Assembly: GCF_900100765.1 (NCBI RefSeq)
Contig: NZ_FNFO01000002.1
Span: 837,222-901,221 of the forward strand
Direction of reading: 5' to 3'
Origin: Catalinimonas alkaloidigena
GTDB lineage: Bacteria; Bacteroidota; Bacteroidia; Cytophagales; Flexibacteraceae
Length of the DNA: 64,000 nucleotides
Position numbers and translations under genes: made by a program. Position 1 is the stretch's first letter. Every line of letters begins with the position of its first letter. This document shows positions 1 to 10,300 of the stretch, piece by piece. Under the pieces are notes generated by a model, which was not told the DNA's origin, ran no database searches, and worked only from the letters and a program-made list of their open reading frames with translations.

Positions 1-1357
1 CGTCCGCGGTGGCGAAATCATCTATCGCCAAGACTCACTCGATCCCTTCACGGTCCATTTCGAAATTATTGTCTATCGCGATCAGAACGGAATCGACTTA
101 AAAGATCTGACGTTTTACTCTGGAGATACCTCAGCGGGCATTCTCCTGGGAGACGACCAAGTAACCGTAACCACGTATCCACAGGCTTTTTTACCGGACA
201 CGGACCGATGGTTTTACCAATACAGCCATACGTACGACAAACCAGGGAAGTACCTCGCCGCCACCGTGGTGCAGAACCGGAACCGGGGGGTAAGTAATTT
301 TGGGAGCGGCGCTTCCGATATGTACAGTTTCTATGTGGAAACGCAGGTGGACCTGACCGGGCCAACCCCGAATACCTCCCCGCGTTTTGCCATGCCCCTG
401 TTGACGCAAATCGCAGGAGGATTCGAATCAACTTACGCCCTTACCGCCTACGATCCGGATGGCGACAGTCTCTCGTACAGGTTGGTATTGCCTCGGTACT
501 TCGAAGAAAACTCGGTCGATGGTTCTCTGGCGAAACCCCTGCCCAATTACTTTTTTACCAATTCGACCGCTGAGGGGGATACGATCTGGATTGAACCGGT
601 TACCGGCGTGTTGCATGTAACCAATACCCTATTTGGAGAGAGTACCTATGCCGTAGAAGTATCGGAGTGGGATACAGCCACGAAGCGTAGGAAGGGCTAC
701 GTGGTCCGCGACTTCCAGTTACTGATCGAGGATCGCCCCGCCGTTTCGAACGAACCGCCGCGCGTCAAAGGACCGGTTACCGATTGGAACGCGGAATTCT
801 GGGTTTCGCCGGAAAGGCCCCTGGAAATCTCGATCGTCGCTGCCGCCACCGTTGGCGAAAGTGCCACGTTATTCGTGGACGGAGAACCTTTACGTTTGCT
901 GGGTGCAGCGGTAGAAGTAGAGCATGAAAGCGCCGATACGGCCTGGGTCACCTTCCGCTGGACGCCTCCGGCCGGCGCCGCACGCAGCCAGCCCTACGAC
1001 GTGGTGTTTCGTAAAAACGAATACAAAGACCTATCAACTGCCGTTGGCACGGCGTCCGATTTGGTGGTACGGATTCATGTAGACCGGGCTACGGCCCTCG
1101 ACGACCGTACCGCGCGTCCCTTCCTGAAAGTTTATCCCAACCCTACGGCCGACGTAGTGCGCTTTGAATTGCCCGACCTGACCGGGGCCACCCGCTTCTA
1201 CTTGTACAACGCCACCGGCCAACTGGTTTACCTGCGTCCGCTGAACCACACTCCGTCGTTCGCCGTCGATCTGCGTACGTTGCCGACCGGAGCTTACCTG
1301 TATCGTGTTCAAACGACTTCAGGACAGATCTGGAACGGGCGACTGGTGCGCCAGTAA
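1..1357 (+). CDS. T9SS-secreted surface protein, C-terminal part
   Basis: The gene is cut by the left edge; the frame is open from base 2 and ends at TAA 1355-1357. The last 75-80 residues form a type A T9SS sorting tail, with VYPNPTADVVRFELPDLTGA, then the LYNATGQLV turn and the LPTGAYLYRV strand. This tail directs proteins with an N-terminal signal through the type IX secretion system to the cell surface. The preceding part is rich in Ser/Thr/Asp beta structure. It includes a stretch around 450-500 (YDPDGDSLSYRL) like the PKD/cadherin-type modules of large Bacteroidota surface proteins. No catalytic motif is visible. A surface adhesin or structural role is an inference. Confidence 0.85.
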   Translation, partial: VRGGEIIYRQDSLDPFTVHFEIIVYRDQNGIDLKDLTFYSGDTSAGILLGDDQVTVTTYPQAFLPDTDRWFYQYSHTYDKPGKYLAATVVQNRNRGVSNFGSGASDMYSFYVETQVDLTGPTPNTSPRFAMPLLTQIAGGFESTYALTAYDPDGDSLSYRLVLPRYFEENSVDGSLAKPLPNYFFTNSTAEGDTIWIEPVTGVLHVTNTLFGESTYAVEVSEWDTATKRRKGYVVRDFQLLIEDRPAVSNEPPRVKGPVTDWNAEFWVSPERPLEISIVAAATVGESATLFVDGEPLRLLGAAVEVEHESADTAWVTFRWTPPAGAARSQPYDVVFRKNEYKDLSTAVGTASDLVVRIHVDRATALDDRTARPFLKVYPNPTADVVRFELPDLTGATRFYLYNATGQLVYLRPLNHTPSFAVDLRTLPTGAYLYRVQTTSGQIWNGRLVRQ

Positions 1358-1474
1358 GCAAAAACGCTTCGGTCTGTCGGATCGACGGTTCAGCCTGCCG
1401 GACTGACGGCTGGCGACGAGCGTGCGGGCGGGGTGGGGCAGGAGCGCTTACTTTCAGGGAAACAATGGAACGCC

Positions 1475-2155
1475 ATGGAAACCCTGATTCGCTCGTTGCT
1501 CATCCTGCACATCGCCGCCGGCTTCACCGCACTGGTGGCCGGTTTTATCGCCATCGTAACTCCTAAAGGAAAAACCGCGCATCGCCTGAGCGGGCGCTGG
1601 TATTTCTGGGGCATGGTCGTGATTGCCATCACGGCCGCGCTGATGGCTGGCTACCGGGGCAACGATTTTCTGTTCACAGTCGGGGTCTTCAGCTTTTTTC
1701 TGAGCTACACTGGCTACCGGGCGCTGCAACGAAAGCGCGGCGAACCCGCCCGCGTCCTCGACTGGATGCTGACGGGGCTGGCCCTGGGAACGGGCGTCTA
1801 CATGGTGGGCAAAGCGGGGCTGGGCTTTTTCAGCGAAGGCTCTGGCTTTGAACCAGTGCTGCTGGTATTTGGGGCGTTCTGTGCACGGAGTGGCTGGCAG
1901 AGCCTGCGCGAGTTTCGGCGGCCGTTCGACCCCGCCCGCGATCGTCACCGCTGGTTGTTTCAGCACCTAGGACACATGGGCGGGGCGTACATCGCCACGT
2001 TCACGGCGTTTCTGGTGACCAACGTTTCGTGGCAGCCCGCCTGGGTGGTGTGGTTACTGCCGACGGTGATCGGTACCCCGCTGATTGCCTACGCCATTCG
2101 TCATTACCGGCAACGGCTCCGGACCCGACAAACATTGGCCGTAGAGCGGACGTAA
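1475..2155 (+). CDS. DUF2306-like integral membrane protein
   Basis: A 226-residue protein that is almost entirely hydrophobic, with about six or seven membrane segments. It opens with a hydrophobic helix containing HIAAGFTALVAGFIAI and continues with paired helices separated by short basic loops such as ALQRKRG and REFRRP. The layout and the early HI..G....G motif fit the DUF2306-type family of small membrane proteins of unknown function. ATG 1475 is preferred over the in-frame ATG 1433 because the first helix follows it directly. The gene stands alone and is closed by a strong terminator at 2281-2324. Confidence 0.75.
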   Translation: METLIRSLLILHIAAGFTALVAGFIAIVTPKGKTAHRLSGRWYFWGMVVIAITAALMAGYRGNDFLFTVGVFSFFLSYTGYRALQRKRGEPARVLDWMLTGLALGTGVYMVGKAGLGFFSEGSGFEPVLLVFGAFCARSGWQSLREFRRPFDPARDRHRWLFQHLGHMGGAYIATFTAFLVTNVSWQPAWVVWLLPTVIGTPLIAYAIRHYRQRLRTRQTLAVERT

Positions 2156-2280
2156 ATTTTTTCCGGACAGGACACAAAACTTCATTCGGCTGGAGGCCTG
2201 CCGCAGACAACAGCGTTTCGGCAACCGCAAAGTTTGCTATCCGATTTCCCTTTTCAGAGCGATAGAGAAGGTTTCTGTTT

Positions 2281-2324
2281 CACCCTTGTTCGGACCAAAC
2301 ACTTTCCGGATGAGGGTGTTTTTT
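2281..2324 (+). terminator. Rho-independent terminator
   Basis: Bases 2281-2294 pair with 2305-2318 as a 14-bp stem with three G-T pairs, followed by six T. It lies downstream of the membrane protein ending at 2155. It implies that the E1 gene starting near 2452 has its own promoter after base 2324. The rest of 2156-2451 holds nothing else I recognise. Confidence 0.75.
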
Positions 2325-2451
2325 AGTATCTTACAGCAGCCCACACCGAATTTTCGTGCTCGTGAGCGCGGAAACACCGCCGCGGCGGTTGCACTTTCGT
2401 GCGGCAACCCATATTTTGACCCCTACAAGATCAAACGATATTGCAAGGCCT

Positions 2452-4857
2452 GTGGATACTGTAACCTTAACCGAAAACTTAACCCGTGAACAGGTACTCC
2501 GCGATTACCGGATTGCCTGCGAGAGCCGTGAAGTCAGCCTGTTGGGGCGCAAAGAGGTGTTTATGGGCAAGGCGAAGTTCGGCATTTTCGGGGACGGCAA
2601 GGAAGTAGCCCAGCTGGCGATGGCGCGCGTGTTTCGGAACGGCGACTTTCGGTCGGGCTACTATCGTGATCAGACGTTCATGTCGGCCATTGGTGAACTG
2701 ACTTGGCAGCAATACTTCGCCCAGCTCTACGCCCACGTTGACGAAGAGGCCGATCCCGCCTCGGCCGGGCGGCAGATGAACAGCCACTTTGCCACGCACT
2801 TGTTGGAGCGCGATGGCTCCTGGCGCGAACTGGTCAAGCTGAAGAACGTCATCTCGGATCTTTCGCCGACGGCCGGGCAGATTCCTCGCCTCATTGGGTT
2901 GGCGTATGCCTCGAAGCTCTACCGGCAGAATCCGGACCTGAAGCAGTTTGCGCAATTCTCTGAGAACGGCAACGAAATCGCCTTCGGGACCATAGGCAAC
3001 GCATCTACCTCCGAAGGAATTTTTCTGGAGGCGATCAACGCCGCGGGCGTGTTGCAGATTCCGCTTCTGATGTCGGTCTGGGACGATGGTTACGGCATTT
3101 CCGTTCCGAACGAATACCACACGACCAAAGGTAGCATTTCGGAAGCGCTGGCCGGTTTCCAGCGCACCGACGAAAAGCCCGGCTTCGAAATCTTCACCGT
3201 GCGGGGTTGGGATTACGAAGCGCTGTGTGAAGCATACCGGCAGGCCGCCAGCCTCTGCCGTCGCGAGCACGTGCCAGTGTTGTTGCACGTCATCGAAATG
3301 ACCCAACCCCAGGGCCACTCCACGTCGGGCTCGCACGAGCGCTACAAGTCGAAAGAGCGACTGACGTGGGAAAAGAAATTTGATTGCATCCTGAAGATGC
3401 GCGAGTGGATGCTGGACTCGGGTCTGGCCGAAGAAGACGAACTCGTGCAGATCGAAAAAGAATCGAAAGAAGTTGCCCGGCAAGCGCGCAACGCTGCCTG
3501 GAAGACGTATCTCGCCGATACCATGGGGCAACAGCAAACCGCATTGCGTTTGCTGGAAGTGGCAGCCCGCCACAGCCCGAACGCTGCGACACTGCGGAGC
3601 CTGCGGCAGGAACTGCAAAAGACCCTCAACCCCGTGCGGAGCGACGCCGTGCGCACCGTTCGGAAAGCCTTGCGCATCTTGCGTAACGAACCGCTGAACA
3701 CCGGACGGCAGCAATTACTTTCCTGGTACAACGCCATCCGCAAAGATTACGACGAGCGCTACAGCTCACACCTGCACAGCGAATCGGCCGACTCGGCCCT
3801 GCGCGTCGCTACCGTGGCGCCCGCATACAGCGACGAAAGCCCTCTGGTCGACGGGCGTGAAGTGATTCAGGCCTGTTTCGATGCGGCCTTGGGGCGCGAT
3901 CCTCGCATCTTCGCTTTCGGGGAAGATGTCGGGCAGATCGGCGACGTTAACCAGGGCATGGCCGGTCTTCAGGCCAAGTGGGGGGAATTGCGCGTCACCG
4001 ATACCGGGATTCGCGAACCGACCATCATCGGGCAAGGCGTCGGAACGGCGTTGCGCGGGCTGCGTCCCATCGCGGAGATCCAATACCTCGATTATACCTA
4101 CTACGCCCTGCAAACGTTGAGCGACGACCTGGCGTCGTTGCACTACCGCACCAAAGGACGGCAAAAAGCGCCCGTCATCATTCGTACGCGGGGGCACCGC
4201 CTGGAAGGCATCTGGCATTCGGGCTCGCCCATTGGCGCCTTGCTGCACAGCCTGCGGGGCATTTACCTGCTGGTACCCCGCAACATGACGCAGGCGGCCG
4301 GTTTTTACAACGTGCTGTTGCAGGCCGACGATCCGGCGCTGGTGATCGAATCGTTGAATGCGTATCGCCTGAAAGAACGACTGCCCGACAACGTCGGCGA
4401 GTTTACCATTCCGCTGGGCGTACCCGAAGTGCTGCGCGCAGGCCAGGACCTGACGGTCGTCACCTACGGATCGATGTGCCGGATCGTGCTGGACGCTGCT
4501 GAGCAACTGGCCGAATACGGCATCGACTGTGAAGTGATTGACGTCCAAACCCTTTCGCCATTCGACATTCACCACTCGATCGTGGAATCGGTAAAGAAAA
4601 CCAACCGGGTAATCTTTGCCGACGAGGACGTGCCCGGCGGGGCATCGGCCTACATGATGCAGCAGGTGATAGAAGGGCAGGGTGCCTACCGCTACCTGGA
4701 TTCCGAACCGCGCACGCTTTCGGCACGGGCACACCGCCCGGCTTACGGTTCCGACGGCGATTATTTTTCCAAGCCCAATCTGGAAGATGTTTTCGAACTG
4801 GCCTACGCCCTGATGCACGAAGCCGATCCGCAACGGTTTCCGGCCTTGTTCGACTAA
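2452..4857 (+). CDS. 2-oxoacid dehydrogenase E1, fused alpha and beta subunits
   Basis: This is the thiamine-diphosphate E1 component of a branched-chain-type 2-oxoacid dehydrogenase, decarboxylating the oxoacid and passing the acyl group to a lipoyl E2. The first ~400 residues are E1-alpha, with the cofactor region GTIGNASTSEGIFLEAINAA and DDGYGIS. After a ~70-residue helical linker comes E1-beta, with FAFGEDVGQIGDVNQG, REPTIIGQGVG and a C-terminal transketolase domain ending near EDVPGGASAYMM. The fused form is common in Bacteroidota. I prefer GTG 2452 (VDTVTLTENLT), giving 801 residues. The frame stays open upstream to ATG-less starts near 2356, but that extension is low-complexity and lies just after the terminator. 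No E2 or E3 gene is nearby. Confidence 0.9.
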   Translation: MDTVTLTENLTREQVLRDYRIACESREVSLLGRKEVFMGKAKFGIFGDGKEVAQLAMARVFRNGDFRSGYYRDQTFMSAIGELTWQQYFAQLYAHVDEEADPASAGRQMNSHFATHLLERDGSWRELVKLKNVISDLSPTAGQIPRLIGLAYASKLYRQNPDLKQFAQFSENGNEIAFGTIGNASTSEGIFLEAINAAGVLQIPLLMSVWDDGYGISVPNEYHTTKGSISEALAGFQRTDEKPGFEIFTVRGWDYEALCEAYRQAASLCRREHVPVLLHVIEMTQPQGHSTSGSHERYKSKERLTWEKKFDCILKMREWMLDSGLAEEDELVQIEKESKEVARQARNAAWKTYLADTMGQQQTALRLLEVAARHSPNAATLRSLRQELQKTLNPVRSDAVRTVRKALRILRNEPLNTGRQQLLSWYNAIRKDYDERYSSHLHSESADSALRVATVAPAYSDESPLVDGREVIQACFDAALGRDPRIFAFGEDVGQIGDVNQGMAGLQAKWGELRVTDTGIREPTIIGQGVGTALRGLRPIAEIQYLDYTYYALQTLSDDLASLHYRTKGRQKAPVIIRTRGHRLEGIWHSGSPIGALLHSLRGIYLLVPRNMTQAAGFYNVLLQADDPALVIESLNAYRLKERLPDNVGEFTIPLGVPEVLRAGQDLTVVTYGSMCRIVLDAAEQLAEYGIDCEVIDVQTLSPFDIHHSIVESVKKTNRVIFADEDVPGGASAYMMQQVIEGQGAYRYLDSEPRTLSARAHRPAYGSDGDYFSKPNLEDVFELAYALMHEADPQRFPALFD

Positions 4858-4863
4858 AAAGCG

Positions 4864-4895
4864 AAAGGCGACGTGCTGAACTACGTCGCCTTTTT
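4864..4895. terminator. Bidirectional terminator between convergent genes
   Basis: Bases 4864-4874 (AAAGGCGACGT) pair perfectly with 4883-4893 (ACGTCGCCTTT) and are followed by more T. It lies between the E1 gene and the convergent small exported protein, so it can serve both strands. Confidence 0.7.
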
Positions 4896-4914
4896 AGTGC
4901 CGGCACATAACCGC

Positions 4915-5217
4915 TTACAGGTTGACAGGTTTCAACGAATTGTCGTAAGCAGGTTTCTCGTCCAGAATGTAATAGTCTACACCGGCGTACGAAAACAAGA
5001 ACAACGTTTCCGGCATCAGGTCCGTCGTACTTTGCGTTTCCTGCATCAGCTTACCCGACAGGTTATACACCTGCAGGGTATGCACCGCGGCGGTCGTCGT
5101 TTCCGTTTTGTCTTTTTTCTTGTGCTTGCCGTTGTCGTCGGTGGCAGCGAACGTTTCTGATTTGGCGGCCGTAGCCAGAACTAGCGTCAGGGCAAGAAGG
5201 GTTTTGAGCGTTTTCAT
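4915..5217 (-). CDS. Small exported protein, unknown
   Basis: A 100-residue protein with a clear signal peptide (MKTLKTLLALTLVLATAAKS, cleavage near SETFA), a short Lys-rich spacer and a beta-strand segment LQVYNLSGKLMQE. That segment resembles part of a T9SS-type tail but is too short and lacks the usual ending. ATG 5217 is chosen because the frame upstream is not signal-like. It is probably periplasmic or surface exposed, with no assignable function. It is transcribed towards E1 and shares the terminator at 4864-4895. Confidence 0.65.
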   Translation of the reverse strand: MKTLKTLLALTLVLATAAKSETFAATDDNGKHKKKDKTETTTAAVHTLQVYNLSGKLMQETQSTTDLMPETLFLFSYAGVDYYILDEKPAYDNSLKPVNL

Positions 5218-5615
5218 GATTGAAAGAAAATTTAGTTTAGAAAAAATACTGGGTTGCTGTCTAATTTTCCAGAAACGTGCCAACTCTATAAAAACCTTAT
5301 TTTTGGCTATTAGAGGCGTATTTTGCGAGAAGGCGATGTTCGAAAACGAACACTCGGTTTCCGGAAACGAACAATCGATTTTGTAAAAAAGCGCTCTGGC
5401 GGGCGGACCTGTTTCCGTTCCCCTCCGTATCGTTCGGCTCCATCCGCAATGGCGCAACCAGAGGCAGCACGATAAATCTTTGCGCGCGCAATAAGGGTAA
5501 AGCGATACCGACTCGTCATTACAATGAACAACCTGATCCGAACCACCCGTCTATGCGTGCGTCTTCCGCTCACCATGCTTCTGCATCCGTACCGACCGAT
5601 TGGGAGCACGAGGGC
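5218..5615. other. Intergenic region before the sigma factor gene
   Basis: About 400 bp between divergent genes. It contains an inverted repeat, GTTCG (5338-5342) with CGAAC (5347-5351), next to the perfect 12-bp palindrome GTTTCCGGAAAC (5357-5368). An exact TAnnTTTG match (TATTTTTG, 5298-5305) is present but has no convincing -33 partner. A longer reading of the sigma factor from 5553 is possible, but its N-terminus is not conserved-looking. Confidence 0.5.
5338..5368. repeat. Paired inverted repeats upstream of ECF sigma gene
   Basis: GTTCG-aaaa-CGAAC at 5338-5351 is followed six bases later by the palindrome GTTTCCGGAAAC at 5357-5368, itself followed by GAAC. Both share a GTTYC/GRAAC core. 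They sit about 250 bp before the sigma factor start and about 120 bp before the divergent small gene, so they could be an operator for either. This is inferred from symmetry only. Confidence 0.4.
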
Positions 5616-6218
5616 ATGAGCGATCCGCTGGACAAAGAGTGGGCGCTGCGCGAAGCGTTTGCCACGGACCCGAGGCAGGGGTGCGAACTCCTGTTCCGGT
5701 GCTATTATACCGGCCTGTGCAGCCATGCCGTGCGGTTTGTCTACTCCCGGCAGGTGGCAGAAGATCTGGTCGGAGAGGTCTTCGCCACGCTTTGGCAAAA
5801 GCAGCTCTACCAGCAGATCAAAGGGAGTTACCGGGCGTACCTTTTTGCGGCGGTCCGCAACCGGGCGGTGACTTACCTGCGCTGGGAATTTGCCCGCGAC
5901 CGCGCCTCGACCGATGCAAGTCAGCTAGAAGATCTGTTGCAACAGCCTTCGCCTGAGCAGATGATGCAATACGACGAACTGTACGGCCGCATTCGCCAAA
6001 CCGTGGAGGCGCTCAGTCCGCAGAGTCGGAAAGTCTTTCTGATGAGTCGGTTTGAAGGGAAGCCGAACAAAGAAATTGCGGAAGAATTGAGCCTTTCGAT
6101 CAAAACCGTGGAAGCGCACATGACCAAAGCGTTGCACGCGCTCCGCAAGGCCCTGAAAGGGGAGTGGCTGTTGCTGGTAAGTGCGCTGGGGGCCACGTTC
6201 ATGCACCTGTTTTTTTAA
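5616..6218 (+). CDS. ECF-type RNA polymerase sigma factor
   Basis: A 200-residue sigma-70 factor with only regions 2 and 4. Region 2 runs from about residue 25 (LLFRCYYTGLCSHAVRFVYS, then AEDLVGEVFATLW). Region 4 is near 140-185 (LSPQSRKVFLMSRFEGKPN, KEIAEELSLSIKTVEAHM), a helix-turn-helix for the -35 element. It is of the FecI-like type usual in Bacteroidota SusC/SusD loci. ATG 5616 has GAGGG just upstream. It is followed 45 bp later by its partner FecR, then SusC and SusD. It should direct transcription of this uptake locus when FecR releases it. Confidence 0.93.
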   Translation: MSDPLDKEWALREAFATDPRQGCELLFRCYYTGLCSHAVRFVYSRQVAEDLVGEVFATLWQKQLYQQIKGSYRAYLFAAVRNRAVTYLRWEFARDRASTDASQLEDLLQQPSPEQMMQYDELYGRIRQTVEALSPQSRKVFLMSRFEGKPNKEIAEELSLSIKTVEAHMTKALHALRKALKGEWLLLVSALGATFMHLFF

Positions 6219-6263
6219 AACCACCTCGCCTTTGTAACGACCCGTTTACTTCGATTTTCGATC

Positions 6264-7244
6264 ATGGAGCAGCAACTCTCTCAAACCATACTTCATACCT
6301 ACTTTGCCGGGCAAGCAACGCCTCTGCAAAAGCAGATGATTTTGGAGTGGTTGCAGCACGCCGAAAATCAGGAGCTTTATTACCAATGGCTGGAAGCGTG
6401 GGAAGCCGAGCACCCGCAATACATGGCCGACCCGGCTCCGGCGCTGGCGCAGTTTCAGGCCCTGTTGGACCGGCAGGCAACTCCGGCGCAACCGACTCAC
6501 GTAAAAGCTCCGGCCGTGCGTCGCGTACGGTTCCGCTGGTGGTGGCCGGCGGCCGCGGCAGTTGTCATCGGCATGGGTGTGGGCTTGTTCGGTCGGTCGC
6601 TCGGGTACCGGCATTACACGACGGCCTACGGCGAGGTGCGCGAGGTATTATTGGAAGACGGCAGTCGCGTGACGCTGAATGCACACTCGTCTCTGTACGT
6701 TCCCCGTTGGTTCGGTGGGTGGGGGCGGACGGTGCGCCTGGAAGGCGAGGCCGAATTCGTTGTGCAGCCTACGGACGATCACCAACGGTTTCTGGTCGAA
6801 ACTTCGGAAGGGACGGAAGTCGAAGTGCTGGGAACAACGTTTGCGATCGCCAGTCGTCCGCGAGGCACCCGGGTCGTGCTGCTGGAAGGGAGCATACAAC
6901 TCCAGACGTCGGCCCAAGCCCTTACGCTGGAGCCAGGCGACGTGGCCCGGATTGGGGAGGAGGGCACCATCCATCGCCAGCAAGTCGACTCTGTGACGCC
7001 CTATCTGGCCTGGAAAGATCATCGATTTGTGTTCGACGAAACCACGCTGCGCGAAGTGGCCGATCAGGTAAACGAGATTTTCGGGGTGAAGGTCGAGATT
7101 GCCGATCCCACGTTGGCCCGCCGGACCGTGACCGGAACCTATCAGGCCGAAAATGCCGATGATCTGCTGTTGGTACTGGCCGAACTGATGGACATCGAAG
7201 TAAGCCAGCAGGGTGACGACCGTCGCCTTTCTGCCCGGCAGTAA
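6264..7244 (+). CDS. FecR-type anti-sigma factor
   Basis: A 326-residue inner-membrane anti-sigma protein. The N-terminal ~85 residues face the cytoplasm and would bind the sigma factor. One membrane helix lies at about 88-110 (WWWPAAAAVVIGMGVGLF). The periplasmic FecR domain includes YGEVREVLLEDGSRVTLNAH and EVLGTTFAI. The C-terminal DUF4974-type domain (about 255-326) starts FDETTLREVADQVNEIFG. In this family the C-terminal domain contacts the STN domain of the cognate outer-membrane receptor, here the SusC gene 80 bp downstream. The gene is complete. Confidence 0.93.
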   Translation: MEQQLSQTILHTYFAGQATPLQKQMILEWLQHAENQELYYQWLEAWEAEHPQYMADPAPALAQFQALLDRQATPAQPTHVKAPAVRRVRFRWWWPAAAAVVIGMGVGLFGRSLGYRHYTTAYGEVREVLLEDGSRVTLNAHSSLYVPRWFGGWGRTVRLEGEAEFVVQPTDDHQRFLVETSEGTEVEVLGTTFAIASRPRGTRVVLLEGSIQLQTSAQALTLEPGDVARIGEEGTIHRQQVDSVTPYLAWKDHRFVFDETTLREVADQVNEIFGVKVEIADPTLARRTVTGTYQAENADDLLLVLAELMDIEVSQQGDDRRLSARQ

Positions 7245-7324
7245 TCCCGCCAGAGGAAGCGAGGCCTTTGCCCGGATATCCCCCTTTTCGAGTATATTGC
7301 TTTTGACGTATCCTGCAACAACCT

Positions 7325-10300
7325 ATGAGACGCTGCACCCACCACAACTTGCGGAGGCTCGCCCTGTTGGGTATGCTATCCCTTTGTGCGTGTGGTCTTT
7401 TGGCTCAACCCGGCCCCGCTGATTCCTCTTTCGCTCCGGCACACGACGACGCGGCACCTCCCGGTGCCACCCTGCCTTTACGAGAAGCATTACTGCGCCT
7501 ACAGACGCATTTTGGCATTGACATTCTCTTCGAAGAGACGGCGCTCGACCGCCAGGAAGTGCCCCGGGACGCATTCGATGCGAAGCAAAGCGTAGAACAG
7601 AACCTGACCACGTTGCTGCACGCCACCGGGCTTCAGTTCCGGAAAATAAAGCACAACACGTTTCTGATCAAAGAACTCCCGGCGGGCGATACGCTACTGG
7701 CGCCGCACCGGCCTCTGTTTGGCGCACCAGTGCCGAATGAGGACACGGCGGCGGATAAAGAACCAACGGCCCTATCCGAGACGTATGCGATCTCGGGGCG
7801 GGTGACCGACGTGCGCGGCATGCCGCTGCCGGGCGTAAACGTCTGGGAAAAAGGTACAACCAACGGAACGGTGACCAATCGGGAAGGGCGATGTTCGCTG
7901 CCGGTGTCGGAAGGAGCCGTGCTGGTCTTCAGTGCGGTGGGGTTCAGGCCGCAGGAAGTGCGGGTGGCAAACCGCGCCAGCGTCGACATCGCACTGCGGG
8001 AGAATGTGCTGGCCCTGAATGAAGTGGTGGTGGTGGGCTACGGCGCGCAGCGCAAAGAAGACGTCACGGGGGTGGTTGAGACCGTTGAGGTGCAGTCGTT
8101 TAACCAGGGCGCGATTGTGACGCCCGATCAGCTCATCAGTGGTAAAGTGGCGGGTGTTCAGATCACGCAAAATTCAGGGGAGCCAGGCGGGCAGACCTCC
8201 GTCCGCATCCGGGGTGGCACCTCGATCAATGCCAGCAATGAGCCCCTGTACGTGATCGACGGCGTGCCGATCGACAATGCGCCCTTCAACCCGCGTGGTT
8301 TCACGGCCGGGCGTAACCCACTCAACGCACTGAATCCGGCCGATATCGAGTCGTTCACGGTGTTGAAAGATGCCTCCGCTACCGCCATTTACGGCTCGCG
8401 TGGGGCCAACGGCGTCATCCTCATCACGACCAAGAAAGGCCACGCCGGCGAAGACGTACGCGTTCACTACGACGGTTGGGTTTCGGCGGCCACCCTTGCC
8501 AGGGGGGCGTCGGTCCTGAATGCCGAACAGTTCAGCCACCTGATCCGGGAACAGGCTCCGGAACGCGCGCCTTTTATCGGTACCGCCGCAACGGACTGGA
8601 GTCGGGCGATCTACCAAACGGCCTGGGGGCAGAACCATGCGCTGAGCCTGACGGGTGGAGGCAAACACTCGGGCTACCGGGCTTCGGTCGGGTTTATGGA
8701 CCAGAACGGTATTCTGAAAACCTCGCGGACCCAGCGCACCAGCGTTTCGCTCGGCCTGCGCGAAGATCTTCTCAACGACCAACTGCGCCTGGATCTGCAC
8801 CTGAAAGGTGCCTACGCTTACGACTGGTTCGCGCCGCTGACCGCCATTGGCCATGCGGCGCGATTCAATCCCACTCAACCCGTTTACGACGCGGACAGTC
8901 CCTGGAGCGGTTTCTACGAAGAAGCTAACGACCTGGCACCGAAAAATCCGGTGGCCGAACTCGCCCTGACGCGCGACCAGGGGCAGCAATACCGGAGCAT
9001 CGGCAACCTGCAGCTCGATTACCAACTGCCCTGGCTTACCGGCCTGAGTGCGAAACTGAACGTAGGCTACGACCTCCAGAACGGCGACCGAAAGCGGCTC
9101 CTGCCCACCACTTTGCGGTCGCAGTACACCACGCACGGCGAAATCAGAGTCGCCGACGTGACGCGCACCAACAAGGTGCTCGATACCTATCTGACGTATC
9201 GCCGCGCGTTCGAAGCGTTCCAAAGTACGGTCGAGATGACCGGTGGCTATTCGTACCAGGATTTTCGTAACGTCTATCCCGAGTACCTGGGCTTCGATTT
9301 TTCGTCGACCCTGCAAAACGAACTGGGCTTTGACAATCCGCGCTATGTGCGACAGACCGAGCACGTCACCACGGTGCTGGCGAATCGGCTGATTGCCTTT
9401 TTCGGACGCATGAACTACACCTGGAAAGACCGTTACCTGATGACGGTCACGGTGCGTCGCGACGGCTCTTCGCGCTTCGGGCGGAGCCACCGGTGGGGCA
9501 CTTTTCCGTCGGCGGCGGTGGGCTGGCGTGTGAACAACGAGCCTTTTCTGGCGCAGGCAACGTGGCTGTCGACGTTGAAGCTGCGGTTAGGGTGGGGCGT
9601 TACGGGCAACCAGGACATTCCTGACTATCGGTTTTTGCCGACGTACATGCCGGGCGACGGACGTACGCAGGTGCAGTTCGGCGATGAGTTTGTCTCGACG
9701 CTGCGGCCCAACGGGTACGATCCTAACCTGAAGTGGGAAGCGACGCGTTCGGTCAATCTGGGGCTGGAATACGGTTTCTGGCAGAACCGCCTTTCCGGTG
9801 CGGTGGAACTCTACCACAAAAAAACGGACGATCTATTGTTCGAAGTGGCGGTGCCCGCCGGGGCTAACCTTTCCAATCTGATTCTCACCAACATTGGTAC
9901 GGTCGAAAACCGTGGCCTTGAATTCAGCCTGAACAGCAAAGTGGTCGCCCGCCAGCGCGCGACCTGGGAGGTAGGACTGGTAGCAGCCTATAATCATAAC
10001 CAAGTGCTGCGCCTGGCCGGCAGCGTCGATCCCGATTTTCAGGGGTATCCCACCGGCTTGATTTTCGGCGGAACGGGCAATACCGTACAGATTTTACGCG
10101 AAGGAGAGCCCGTTAACGCCTTTTTTGTGTTCCGACACAAGCTGGATGCGAACGGAAATCCGCTGCCCGACGGCGTGGATCATAACGGCGACGGTGTCCT
10201 CAACCCGGCGGATCTGTACCAGGACCTGAACGGCGATGGCCTGGTGAACGAACAGGACCGCGCGCCTTTTCACGCCCCGGCACCGCAGATGCTGTATGGC

